From an uncultured Crocinitomix sp. (GTDB lineage Bacteria; Bacteroidota; Bacteroidia; Flavobacteriales_D; Crocinitomicaceae): a DNA stretch of 64,000 nucleotides. Within the stretch, counting starts at the first letter, position 1. Every line of letters begins with the position of its first letter. This document shows positions 26,049 through 33,843 of this stretch, in pieces. Both the position numbers and the translations under genes were made by a program. Location: positions 62,001-126,000 of the forward strand of contig CAJQHR010000008.1 in the NCBI GenBank assembly GCA_905478225.1, given 5' to 3'. The notes below the pieces were generated by a model that saw only the letters and a program-made list of their open reading frames with translations, was not told the origin of the DNA and searched no databases.

Positions 26049-26402
26049 GTTTAACTTTAATTCTTCTGTACTGAGTTCTTTTAAATGATCTAAGCTTGCT
26101 TTAAGTTTTTCTTGCTTCGCACGGATAATCGGATTAATAGTTGAAATGGAAAGAATGGAACCATTACTGCGCAACCCAAATAATTTATCGAAATTTTGAT
26201 TGGAATTTTCAGTATGGCGCACAATATTTTGAAAACACTCAGTGACTAGAAAGGATATTTTCCTACGAATTTTTCGCTTATCAGCTAAACGCGCATCTTG
26301 AAGTGCTATAAGTGCATCTGTGGATGAATCAGAGAATTCATCTAAATAAGCAAAGCAAAAATCGTCCTTACGAAGATCGTTGAAGAGATCAAATATTTTC
26401 AT
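26031..26402 (-). CDS. SiaB-family (DUF6272-like) protein, C-terminally truncated
   Basis: 123 aa. RKISFLVTECFQNIVRHTEN is the N-box-like helix of the SiaB/DUF6272 HATPase-fold family, and LSISTINPIIRAKQEKLKASLDHLKELSTEEL matches the strand and helices after it. Family members are about 170-190 aa and continue with a Gly-rich G-box; here the frame ends (LLFHK) before that, inside the 3' end of convergent rlmD. The missing part is not encoded in any frame downstream because rlmD occupies it. The protein therefore probably lacks nucleotide binding. Intact family members work with SpoIIE-type phosphatases; one such phosphatase is encoded 3.4 kb away. Confidence 0.65.
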   Translation of the reverse strand: MKIFDLFNDLRKDDFCFAYLDEFSDSSTDALIALQDARLADKRKIRRKISFLVTECFQNIVRHTENSNQNFDKLFGLRSNGSILSISTINPIIRAKQEKLKASLDHLKELSTEELKLNLLFHK

Positions 26403-26536
26403 GTTCGTTTTTTCTGAGTTACATAAATATACTACATGAATAGCACTACCAAAAAGCTTTTAGCTTTGGCATCCATTGCTTCGATAAAATGGTGCGATTT
26501 AGATACAAGAACTTAAAGTGGTTGTTAAATTGTCTA

Positions 26537-27508
26537 TTATTTTGGCCTCAACTCAATTTTCACAAGGGTGTGATACTTAAATGCAAGCTCAATTTTCCAA
26601 GCTTCCCCGTCTAAGTTAAGTACTTTCGGGTATCCATTTTCTGGTATGTCGATTCCAAGTTTTTGATAGAGCTCAGCAGCGCTCATTCCAACAGATGCGC
26701 CTAGGGGGAGTAAGATACCGGGATGATAAATTTTTGCTTGAGTTAATTGCCCGTCCATAAAATGAAAAATGGTATTCCATTTATAGCTTACTTTTCTATA
26801 AACATTGTCAACACCACTCGTGCTTTCAACAGTGTCTATACTCTCTTTAAATTTTAAATTCTGACTTGGATGCGCCCATGCTTTTGCTATTTCATGATCA
26901 ATAATTTTTGGAACGTTGACAAGTTGCTCTTTTGCATTCAGTGTCACTGAGTTTTGACTGTTCAAAGACATGTTACTTTTTACATATTCCAAGTATTTAG
27001 GCTCATGTGTAACACTTGTGTATGCTGGAATATCCTCAGCCATCATAATTTTAAGTAAGTCGCTCATTTGCTTCTCGGCTTTGTCATAATTAAATTGCTC
27101 GTAATCATCACTAAAGTGATATTTCTCTTTGCTCCAAATACTGATTTTATCGCATTCAAAACAAATGGATAAAGACAGCACCGGTTCATGATTGGCATCA
27201 TAGTATATAATGCCATGGCGTGGCATGTAGCATTTTGATAAACCCATAATTAATTCATCAATTCCTCTGGCAAATATCTTGCGGACTTTGGTGTGAAATT
27301 CATCTGACAGTAACATACCATTCCCCAGCTTACTCATGGCGTAAACTCCGTCTTTATAGATTCTAAAATCCATTTGACTTGGTTCTTCTAAGTTTAAATT
27401 AAAGAGGTAGACCTTGGCATATTCATATTCTACGTTCGGAAACAAAAAACCGCTAGCCTGGGCATTTAGGCTGAACGTGACAATTAACAATAGGATGAAT
27501 TTTTTCAT
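26537..27508 (-). CDS. Secreted protein of unknown function
   Basis: 323 aa from ATG at 27508, chosen because it directly precedes a clean signal peptide (MKKFILLLIVTFSLNAQA). Mature part is mixed alpha/beta with three Cys (SKCYMPRHG, SICFECDK). The C-terminal 90 residues (HFMDGQLTQAKIYHPGILLPLGASVGM, then LYQKLGI) look like a small repeat-type beta module. No family recognised. Not in an obvious operon; the 134 nt between it and the truncated SiaB-like gene contain nothing clear. Confidence 0.7.
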   Translation of the reverse strand: MKKFILLLIVTFSLNAQASGFLFPNVEYEYAKVYLFNLNLEEPSQMDFRIYKDGVYAMSKLGNGMLLSDEFHTKVRKIFARGIDELIMGLSKCYMPRHGIIYYDANHEPVLSLSICFECDKISIWSKEKYHFSDDYEQFNYDKAEKQMSDLLKIMMAEDIPAYTSVTHEPKYLEYVKSNMSLNSQNSVTLNAKEQLVNVPKIIDHEIAKAWAHPSQNLKFKESIDTVESTSGVDNVYRKVSYKWNTIFHFMDGQLTQAKIYHPGILLPLGASVGMSAAELYQKLGIDIPENGYPKVLNLDGEAWKIELAFKYHTLVKIELRPK

Positions 27509-27636
27509 AGAGATGATTGTTTTTATTGCTATCATAACAATATACATTCCAAAACTGAAGATAGCGATTTAATGACCACCTTTTTCAACTTGTACTTTAA
27601 ATTTAATATAATATTTAAAATACCACAAAAAGGGTA

Positions 27637-27668
27637 TTGCTTAGAATCATTCTAAATAAGTATATTTG
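27637..27668 (+). promoter_or_regulatory. Promoter of Cys-rich small ORF
   Basis: TTG at 27637-27639 and the -7 box TATATTTG at 27661-27668 (21-nt spacer), ending 4 nt before the GTG start at 27673. Confidence 0.6.
27641..27655. promoter_or_regulatory. Fur-family-like 7-1-7 operator TTAGAATCATTCTAA
   Basis: Perfect palindrome TTAGAAT-C-ATTCTAA, wholly inside the spacer between -33 and -7 elements. Its 7-1-7 layout matches Fur/PerR/Zur boxes; 13 of 15 positions equal the Bacillus PerR consensus TTATAATNATTATAA. Occupation would block RNA polymerase. Which metal regulator binds is inference. Confidence 0.55.
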
Positions 27669-27672
27669 TGAT

Positions 27673-27804
27673 GTGGAAAAAGAGCAAGCAATAAATCCTT
27701 TTTTAGTGGGCCATTTCCAATTGGGCGCATGTGACGGAAAGAAAAAGTGCTGTAAAAAGTACAAGAAAAAAGGCCGCCACTGCGGTGGATGTCCTAAAAA
27801 ATAG
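27673..27804 (+). CDS. 43-aa Cys/Lys-rich small protein
   Basis: GTG start at 27673, TAG at 27802-27804. The first part reads NPFLVGHFQLGACDGK; the second is KKKCCKKYKKKG then HCGGCPKK. Five Cys among the last 24 residues (C, CC, C, CxxC-like C-G-G-C) suggest metal binding; the protein is highly basic and has no signal peptide. It sits behind a strong -7 box and a palindromic operator, which supports it being a real, regulated gene despite its size. An ATG two bases upstream in another frame yields only seven codons. Longer antisense frames here lack promoter support. Function unknown; a metal-responsive (iron, zinc or peroxide) role is inferred from operator and Cys content. Confidence 0.65.
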   Translation: MEKEQAINPFLVGHFQLGACDGKKKCCKKYKKKGRHCGGCPKK

Positions 27805-27843
27805 GTTCGTTTCTTCCATTTCTTTTCATTAACTTCATTTATC

Positions 27844-28056
27844 ATGAAGAGAACATTCATTCTACTAATCGTTATTTCTTGTAATAATCCAGATGTTTCA
27901 ATTGATGCGCATGATTTTGGACCGCCAGAAGGGCATACATGGCTCGAATTTTCAGCGTATTACCCTTTAGGAGACAAATATTATGAAGATGCAGACTCCG
28001 CACTAATTTCAACATGGCTATCAATTGTTTATAACAACAAAATTAAGCAGATATAG
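27844..28056 (+). CDS. Putative short lipoprotein
   Basis: 70 aa. Starts MKRTFILLIVISC with a lipobox-like Cys13, then a polar body (HDFGPPEGHTWLEF). Too short to assign a family. It is 39 nt downstream of the Cys-rich ORF and could share its transcript. It could also be the intact head of a formerly longer gene; confidence is low. Confidence 0.4.
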   Translation: MKRTFILLIVISCNNPDVSIDAHDFGPPEGHTWLEFSAYYPLGDKYYEDADSALISTWLSIVYNNKIKQI

Positions 28057-28077
28057 TTCCAACTATTCTGACAAAAA

Positions 28078-28482
28078 TCAGTTCGTTAAGAAATATTGCG
28101 CATCTTTTTCACTGGGAATTAAACAGAACTTTTTACGCAATTTATGTCGTCTGGTTGCGATAAAATTATAGAAAAGATCACGTATAAATTTTGGGACAAT
28201 ATAAAAAGAAAATAGTAAGGGGTATCCACCCTTTAGACCTTTAGCAATTTGAAGCACAGCACTAGAACGATCGTATAATTTACCGCCTTTTAAATAGTAA
28301 ATCGTATCCATGTTAATCACGGTTTCGTGGTTTTCTAGGATTGTTTTAGCCGTAATAGACTGCAATGCGGTGAAATAAAATGGGCGCTTTTTCTTCGCTA
28401 AAATAAATTGAACGCTTGAATTACAGAAGCCACAATCGCCATCATAAAACACTAAATTATCTGGGGAAGTATTCAGTTCCAT
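28078..28482 (-). CDS. DCC family thiol-disulfide oxidoreductase-like protein (DUF393)
   Basis: 134 aa from ATG at 28482; the in-frame TTG at 28491 lies within the -7 box, so it is not used. LVFYDGDCGFCNSSVQF carries the DGDCxxC signature of the DCC family, followed by FYFTALQS and LYDRSSAVLQIAKGL, both conserved. The fold is thioredoxin-like; redox activity is presumed but substrates are unknown. The gene converges on the short lipoprotein ORF and diverges from elbB. Confidence 0.88.
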   Translation of the reverse strand: MELNTSPDNLVFYDGDCGFCNSSVQFILAKKKRPFYFTALQSITAKTILENHETVINMDTIYYLKGGKLYDRSSAVLQIAKGLKGGYPLLFSFYIVPKFIRDLFYNFIATRRHKLRKKFCLIPSEKDAQYFLTN

Positions 28483-28488
28483 TTCGTT

Positions 28489-28520
28489 CAAATTTAATTA
28501 AATTTAGCATAACAATCAAA
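28489..28520 (-). promoter_or_regulatory. Near-consensus promoter TTTG-N20-TAAATTTG (DCC gene)
   Basis: On the minus strand TTTG at 28520-28517 and TAAATTTG at 28496-28489, with a 20-nt spacer. The box ends 6 nt before the ATG at 28482, so the 5' leader would be at most a few bases. Confidence 0.7.
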
Positions 28521-28530
28521 AAGTAGTTTT

Positions 28531-29214
28531 ATGAAAATAGGTGTTTTACTCTCAGGATGCGGTGTTTATGATGGATCTGAAATTCAAGAGGCCGTGCTCA
28601 CTATGCTAGCAATTAAAGATGCTGGGCATGAATATATATGCATAAGTGTTGATGAAAAGCAACATCATGTGGTGGATCATACTAGCGGTGATGAAATGAA
28701 AGAGACCAGAAACATGTTGGTTGAGTCTGCAAGAATTGCGCGAGGAGATATTCAGGAAATTGGATCTGTTCACCCTGCTAATATTGATGCGGTTGTAATG
28801 CCCGGTGGATTCGGAGCAGCAAAAAATTTTTCAACCTGGGCATTTGCTGGTCCTGACGGGGAAATTTTGCCAAAAGTAAAATTGTTTTTAGTGAACATGG
28901 TGAATGCCGGCAAACCGATTTGCGCCTTGTGTGTAAGTCCAGTAGTGGTGGCAAAAGCCCTAGAAGGTTCTGCTATTCATCCAACTTTAACGCTTGGTTC
29001 AAACAATGAACCATCACCGTATGATATTGACGGTTTTCATGCCGGAATTGAAAAGGTGGGTGCTACAAGCACTGCAAAGGGCATTAAAGAAATATCGATT
29101 GATCGAGAAAACTTAATAGTTTCTGCGCCCTGTTATATGTTTGACACAGATATTCTTGCGGTAAGAAATAACATTAAAATGGCCTTAGAAGCAACATTAG
29201 TTCTTTGCAGTTAG
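28531..29214 (+). CDS. elbB: ElbB/GATase1-like glyoxalase-class protein
   Basis: 227 aa, full length. VLLSGCGVYDGSEIQEAV at the N-terminus, PGGFGAAKNFSTWAF, and the nucleophile Cys in KPICALCVSPVVVAKAL are hallmarks of ElbB (DJ-1/PfpI superfamily, formerly linked to isoprenoid biosynthesis and reported to have glyoxalase-like activity). The C-terminus contains GIKEISIDRENLIVSAPCYM. Cytosolic. Transcribed alone, divergent from the DCC gene; about 100 nt of featureless DNA follow. Confidence 0.92.
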   Translation: MKIGVLLSGCGVYDGSEIQEAVLTMLAIKDAGHEYICISVDEKQHHVVDHTSGDEMKETRNMLVESARIARGDIQEIGSVHPANIDAVVMPGGFGAAKNFSTWAFAGPDGEILPKVKLFLVNMVNAGKPICALCVSPVVVAKALEGSAIHPTLTLGSNNEPSPYDIDGFHAGIEKVGATSTAKGIKEISIDRENLIVSAPCYMFDTDILAVRNNIKMALEATLVLCS

Positions 29215-29312
29215 CAGTTCAACTAAGGTTTAAAGCCTAAAAATGCCCGCAAATCCGCTTTGGGTCGAATGGCGGTCATTCGTGTTCTAGGTTTTGGTTT
29301 GTGTAAAGAGCG

Positions 29313-29540
29313 TTAGAACATCCAGTTTGCAAACTTGGTTGCAATTTTTATCTGTGACGCATTCTTGACTAAAATCTTTTGTGTCGGGGTACATTTAGAA
29401 GTTGTTGAAACGATTTCTGTTCCATAATCCAAGGCCTCATTTGCCTGCGCATGTGATGGTGATGCAGCAAAAATAAGAACTGTTGCAAATACTTCTTATG
29501 CTAAGCTTCCTGCCAGGAATTTTAATTTTTTAGTGTTCAT
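29313..29540 (-). pseudogene. Small secreted protein gene broken by TAA in its signal peptide
   Basis: Reading from ATG at 29540 gives MNTKKLKFLAGSLA, then TAA (29498-29496), then EVFATVLIFAASPSHAQ and about 43 more residues with one Cys (SKCTPTQK) to a TAA at 29313. The two halves join into one perfect signal peptide ending S-H-A-Q, so the frame was once a secreted protein of about 75 aa. A single base change made the stop. No family recognised. The rest of 29541-29758 contains no gene I can support. Confidence 0.6.
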
Positions 29541-29758
29541 ATTTAACTGTTTAAGTGAATATTGATCACAAGTTCATGATGATTCAGCAGCATTTATGTT
29601 ATCAACGTGTTAATACCTGTTATCGCGAAGTTAAAATTCATTGAGTATCCTATTATTCTTAATAAAGTAATTTTATGAAATGGAAAACACAAACCTGGTA
29701 ATGGGCGTGGCAGCCGTATTGCTGGTAGCCTGAATTTATAATTAATTGCCCGCTTGAA

Positions 29759-31855
29759 TTAATCGACCCGTGCACCCATCACGCAAACATCATCAACTTG
29801 TTCATAATCTTGTTTCCAGCCTTCAAAAGTAGTTTTTAAATGGTTGGATTGTTCTTTTACCGATTTTTTTGAAATGCTCAAAAGTAATTCTCTAAAACGC
29901 TTATTGAAGAACTTCTTGCCACGATCTCCACCAAACTGGTCTGAAAACCCATCACTAGACATATAAAGCCAATCACCCTTTTGAACTGGAATAACGTGCG
30001 TGTCAAAATTAACGCGTGTGGTATGATTGCCAACGGGCTGTCGTGTTGCTTTATATTTTAACACCTCTTCATTACGCACAACCCAAAGCGGTGTGTTTGC
30101 TCCTGAAAATTTTAGTTTCCGTGTTTTTACATTAAAAGAACATAAGGCTATGTCCATTCCATCACGCACTTCTTGCTCTGATTTTTCAAACTGTTTTAAC
30201 ACCAATTTGGTTGTTTCATCTAAAATTTCGCCAGGATCGGTTAACCCTAGCTGATTGATACATGAATTCAAAGCATTATGACAGATAACACTAACCATTG
30301 CCCCAGGTACCCCATGCCCTGTGCAATCAGCCACGGCGAATAAAATTGTGTCCGCTACGTGCTCTGTCCAGTAAAAATCACCTGCTACAATATCCTTTGG
30401 CAAATACAATACAAAGGCCTCGTTTAAATGAGTCTCCAAGGTTTTCTCTGAAGGTAAAATAGCTGCCTGAATCCGCTTGGCATAATTAATACTATCCGTT
30501 ACTTCTTTATTTTTACGCTCTAAATCAACTCGTGCCTCTTCAATTTCGCTATTCACTTTTTCAATTTCCGAATTTTTAGTTTCTAATTGTTCATTGTATT
30601 TCTTTTTTTGGCGGTTATTGTGCCAAAAAACAATTATCGTTACCAGTAAGCTCAACATAATAAAGCCCAACGCATATATTAAATTGGCTTCTTTCGCACG
30701 CAATTCCTCCTGATGCTCTAAATCTTTGGTTTGACTAGCGATTACTAATTGCTGTATAGATTGCTCGGCTTCCAAGGCATTAATTTGTGCTTCTTTTTTC
30801 TCATTTTGAAAGCGCGCTTCAAGTTCATCTGCCATTTTTAGTCGCTCGGCATCCTGAAAGCTTCCTTTTAACTCAACATGTTCAAGCAAATTATTATAAG
30901 CTAAACGGTAGTATCCTTTTTTCTCATAGACTTCTGAAAGCCACAATAGGGTTTGTACTTTACCTTCTTGATAGTTCAGGCGGTCTTTAATCTCAATACT
31001 TTTGTTCAAGTAAACAATTGCCTGATCATATTTTTCGATTTTATAAAATGCGTTCCCAATATTGTTATAGTTATAGGAGACCCATTGCTCGTTTTTTTCA
31101 GCTTGGTTTATCTCAAGCGCTAAAAAAAAATAGTCCAATGCCACGTCAAAACTATCTTGCCTCAAATAGACTTTTCCAATATTATTGTAGTTGCCGGCGG
31201 TGCCGCGTGGATAATTGGTCAGGTTTGAAATGGTTAAACTCCTGTCATAAAAATAAAGGGCGCTGTCATAATTATTGATGTTTTTATAAGCATTTCCCAT
31301 TGTCATGCAGGATTTAAGAATTCCTAAAGAATCGGATAATTTCGTAGAAATAGCTAATGATTCATTTAGATATTTGATTGCCAAAAATGCGTTTTTTGCA
31401 TTTTTATATTTAGTGCCAATGGTCCGATAAACCTCCGCCAGCAACGTATCATTTCCAATACTATCCGTAAGCGTTACTGCAGTGAAATAGGCGTTCAGCG
31501 CTTCGTCTAAATTTCCGAGACTCGACTGACGGTTGCCAATTTTTGTTAATATCTGATAGTATTCTTCAGCGGGCATGTACTTACCATAGGCTGATAATTG
31601 CTGGTAACCATATAAACTTTCAATTTTAACTCCAACGGAGTCTGAAATTTGCACTCTCAAATTTAGAAGTTCAATTCTTTCTTGAACAGGAGATTGAGTG
31701 GAATCCAAATAAGCATAGTGTTGGTCAATAAGGTGAAAGGTAGAGTCAACTGGTTGATACTTCAAAGTCTCTTGAAGCTTGCCTATAAATGAGCTTTGGG
31801 CTTGACCGGCAAGACAGCAGGTAAAAAAAATAAGTATGTGAATGAGTCTTAACAA
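29759..31855 (-). CDS. TPR-repeat SpoIIE/PP2C serine phosphatase, membrane-anchored
   Basis: 698 aa. TTG start at 31855 (no ATG fits before the signal peptide MLRLIHILIFFTCCLAG). Residues 90-345 hold about six TPRs (e.g. YNNIGKVYLRQDSFDVALDYFFLALEI is one unit). A transmembrane helix at about 393-412, a coiled coil (EKVNSEIEEARVDLERKNKE), then SINYAKRIQAAILPS and a SpoIIE phosphatase at 480-698 with metal-binding Asp in VAGDFYW, ADCTGHGVPGAMVS, FSGANTPLWVV and SSDGFSDQFGG. In Bacteroidota such proteins dephosphorylate anti-anti-sigma-like partners and cooperate with SiaB-type kinases; partners are not adjacent here apart from a truncated one. Confidence 0.9.
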   Translation of the reverse strand: MLRLIHILIFFTCCLAGQAQSSFIGKLQETLKYQPVDSTFHLIDQHYAYLDSTQSPVQERIELLNLRVQISDSVGVKIESLYGYQQLSAYGKYMPAEEYYQILTKIGNRQSSLGNLDEALNAYFTAVTLTDSIGNDTLLAEVYRTIGTKYKNAKNAFLAIKYLNESLAISTKLSDSLGILKSCMTMGNAYKNINNYDSALYFYDRSLTISNLTNYPRGTAGNYNNIGKVYLRQDSFDVALDYFFLALEINQAEKNEQWVSYNYNNIGNAFYKIEKYDQAIVYLNKSIEIKDRLNYQEGKVQTLLWLSEVYEKKGYYRLAYNNLLEHVELKGSFQDAERLKMADELEARFQNEKKEAQINALEAEQSIQQLVIASQTKDLEHQEELRAKEANLIYALGFIMLSLLVTIIVFWHNNRQKKKYNEQLETKNSEIEKVNSEIEEARVDLERKNKEVTDSINYAKRIQAAILPSEKTLETHLNEAFVLYLPKDIVAGDFYWTEHVADTILFAVADCTGHGVPGAMVSVICHNALNSCINQLGLTDPGEILDETTKLVLKQFEKSEQEVRDGMDIALCSFNVKTRKLKFSGANTPLWVVRNEEVLKYKATRQPVGNHTTRVNFDTHVIPVQKGDWLYMSSDGFSDQFGGDRGKKFFNKRFRELLLSISKKSVKEQSNHLKTTFEGWKQDYEQVDDVCVMGARVD

Positions 31856-31862
31856 AATACTA

Positions 31863-31870
31863 CAAATGTA
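31863..31870 (-). promoter_or_regulatory. -7 box TACATTTG (TPR-SpoIIE gene)
   Basis: TAnnTTTG on the minus strand, ending 7 nt before the TTG start at 31855, so the mRNA leader would be about 2-3 nt. No clear -33 element. Confidence 0.5.
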
Positions 31871-32072
31871 TTAAATTTTTAAAATTACTATTCTATCGTC
31901 TTTTTTGCCGGTGGTCTAATCCTCTAATTATCGGACAATTTTATTTTGTTCGTCAATAGTACGAATTTTTCGTCATAAATTTGTCATTAGCAAGATGCAA
32001 CAGACGGTTCACTTTGTACTGAAAGCTATGAAACATTTGTATAATCAAACAAATAAACAAATAGATTAGTAT

Positions 32073-32080
32073 TATATTTG
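32073..32080 (+). promoter_or_regulatory. -7 box TATATTTG (methyltransferase)
   Basis: TAnnTTTG match 22 nt before the ATG at 32103. The remainder of the 247-nt divergent spacer shows no gene. Confidence 0.5.
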
Positions 32081-32102
32081 TGCGATCATTTTAGATTGAA
32101 AG

Positions 32103-32879
32103 ATGAAAAAAATTTACAATTGGTTATTGAATACTTTGCCAAGGCCTTTATTAATTAGGCTCAGTTATGTATTTAAGTTTTTTGCTCCGCTTATATATCG
32201 GGGAGATAAAGTGGAATGTCCAGTTTGTGAAAAATCATTTCGTAAATTCCTTTCATACGGCTCGAAAGTCGCACAGCGCGACAATGTACTGTGTCCTTAT
32301 GACTTGACATTAGAGCGCCACCGCTTAATGTGGCTTTATCTAAAGCGGAAAACAGATTTCTTTACAAAACCTGATTTAAAAGTAATGCACATTGCTCCAG
32401 AGCAATGTTTCCATAAAGGTTTTCAAAAGCAAAAAAACTTAGACTATACAACGGGTGACTTAGTTTCGCCAATCGCTGATTTGCATTTTGATTTGCATCA
32501 AATTCCTTTAGATGACAGCCAATACGAGGTTATTTTTTGTAATCACGTTATGGAGCATGTGGAAGATGATTTGCAATGCATGAAAGAATTATACCGCATT
32601 ATGAAACCGGGAGGTTGGGGAATCTTGCAAGTTCCAATCGATTCGAATCGGGACACCACATACGAAGATGCTTCCATTAGAACGCCAGAGGAGCGCGAAA
32701 AGCACTTTTGGCAATATGATCATGTACGCTTGTACGGCACAAACTATCCAAACCGATTGGCTGAGGCTGGCTTTAAGGTTGATACAATCGATTTTAAGGA
32801 CGAATTAGGCGAAGAGCTCATAGAACGCTATAGGTTGCAAAGGGACGAGCTATTGTACGTTGTGAGCAAGCCGGTTTAG
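32103..32879 (+). CDS. Class I SAM-dependent methyltransferase with N-terminal zinc-ribbon-like module
   Basis: 258 aa. Basic, hydrophobic N-terminus, then CPVCEKSF and VLCPYDLTLERHR, a Cys-rich module typical of one bacteroidal methyltransferase group. The Methyltransf_11-like core follows: LKVMHIAPEQ, YTTGDLVSPIADLHFDLHQI, VIFCNHVMEHVEDDLQCMKE, LYRIMKPGGWGILQVPI. The usual GxGxG motif I is replaced by IAPEQCFH, characteristic of this group. Substrate unknown. Monocistronic; the following 196 nt are gene-free. Confidence 0.85.
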   Translation: MKKIYNWLLNTLPRPLLIRLSYVFKFFAPLIYRGDKVECPVCEKSFRKFLSYGSKVAQRDNVLCPYDLTLERHRLMWLYLKRKTDFFTKPDLKVMHIAPEQCFHKGFQKQKNLDYTTGDLVSPIADLHFDLHQIPLDDSQYEVIFCNHVMEHVEDDLQCMKELYRIMKPGGWGILQVPIDSNRDTTYEDASIRTPEEREKHFWQYDHVRLYGTNYPNRLAEAGFKVDTIDFKDELGEELIERYRLQRDELLYVVSKPV

Positions 32880-33075
32880 AAATTGACCGTTTCAATTCGG
32901 CCAATGCATGAATCTAAAATTTCAAAACTAAATATCGATCAACCGATCTAGAATACGGAGAAATCCCAAATTATACAGTTACTTGGGCGGATAATTGAGA
33001 CTTACCATTCCCCCTTTTAACCTTAATTTAATATTGGAAGCTGATTTTATTCCTAGCTTTACATTTTAATAAGTG

Positions 33076-33843
33076 ATGAAAACGAAAACAAGAGTTAATA
33101 TAATAGGTGCGGGGAATGTGGCGACACATTTAAGCAAGGCATTATTTGCTGGCGGCGTGGAGATTGTTTCTGTTTTTTCTCGCGATTTTATTAATGCCCG
33201 TGCATTATCTCGTCAGTTTGGAGCCAAAGCAGTTGATGATGTCAAAGACGTTGACAGTAATGTAGATCTCAATATAGTAACGATCAAGGATGACGCAATT
33301 GAAGACATAGCGCGGCAACTGGATACAAGTGTTCCTGTTGTGCATTCCTCAGGTTCGGCGCCAATTGACGTGTTTAGAGGGTTTAATCAGTTTGGCGTTT
33401 TGTATCCGCTTCAAACATTTTCAAAACAACGCGCCTTAGATATTGCTGCAATTCCATTTTTAATAGAAGGGAATAGCATTGAGTTTACAGCATGGCTCAT
33501 TACATTTTGTGGGGACTATTTATCTGACAATGCGCACCGTGCTGATTCTAAAATGCGAGCTGAGATTCACCTCGCAGCAGTATTTGCGTGCAATTTTACA
33601 ACACAGCTCTTGCAAGAGTCGGATGTTTTGCTTCAAAAATCAAATTTAGATTTAGGTGTACTACATCCATTGATTAGAGAGACCATGGAAAAAGTATTAG
33701 AACTTGGACCAAAAGAAGCAATGACAGGCCCAGCTAAACGCGGAGATTTCGCAACAATTGAGAAACATATTAATAAGTTAGAAGACCAAGATTTGAAAAC
33801 GCTCTATAAAATGTTGTCAGACAGAATTGCTTCTAATTTTTAA
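33076..33843 (+). CDS. DUF2520 Rossmann oxidoreductase-like protein
   Basis: 255 aa from ATG at 33076 (a GTG directly precedes it). N-terminal NAD(P)-binding fold with VNIIGAGNVATHLSKAL, VVHSSGSAPIDVF and the GVLYPLQTFSK motif, then an all-helical DUF2520 domain (RAEIHLAAVFACNFTTQLL, LGVLHPLIRETM, LGPKEAMTGPAKRGD). Related to F420-dependent NADP oxidoreductase and ProC-like enzymes; reaction not known. In many Bacteroidota it is followed by a KDO-8-P phosphatase-type gene, which is absent here. Its 3' end overlaps the convergent T9SS gene by 11 nt. Confidence 0.88.
   Translation: MKTKTRVNIIGAGNVATHLSKALFAGGVEIVSVFSRDFINARALSRQFGAKAVDDVKDVDSNVDLNIVTIKDDAIEDIARQLDTSVPVVHSSGSAPIDVFRGFNQFGVLYPLQTFSKQRALDIAAIPFLIEGNSIEFTAWLITFCGDYLSDNAHRADSKMRAEIHLAAVFACNFTTQLLQESDVLLQKSNLDLGVLHPLIRETMEKVLELGPKEAMTGPAKRGDFATIEKHINKLEDQDLKTLYKMLSDRIASNF

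Noticed and set aside
27615-27860. 81-codon minus-strand frame across the Cys-rich ORF
   Set aside because: Odd composition (many Phe, Trp), no promoter box before it, and it reads antisense through a well-supported promoter and operator.
29680-29733. 17-codon plus-strand ORF MENTNLVMGVAAVLLVA
   Set aside because: Too short to support; may be a gene remnant or chance.
32918-32998. 26-codon protein-like stretch (GEIPNYTVTWADN) in the gap after the methyltransferase
   Set aside because: No start, very short, no neighbour to link it to; cannot be told from chance.
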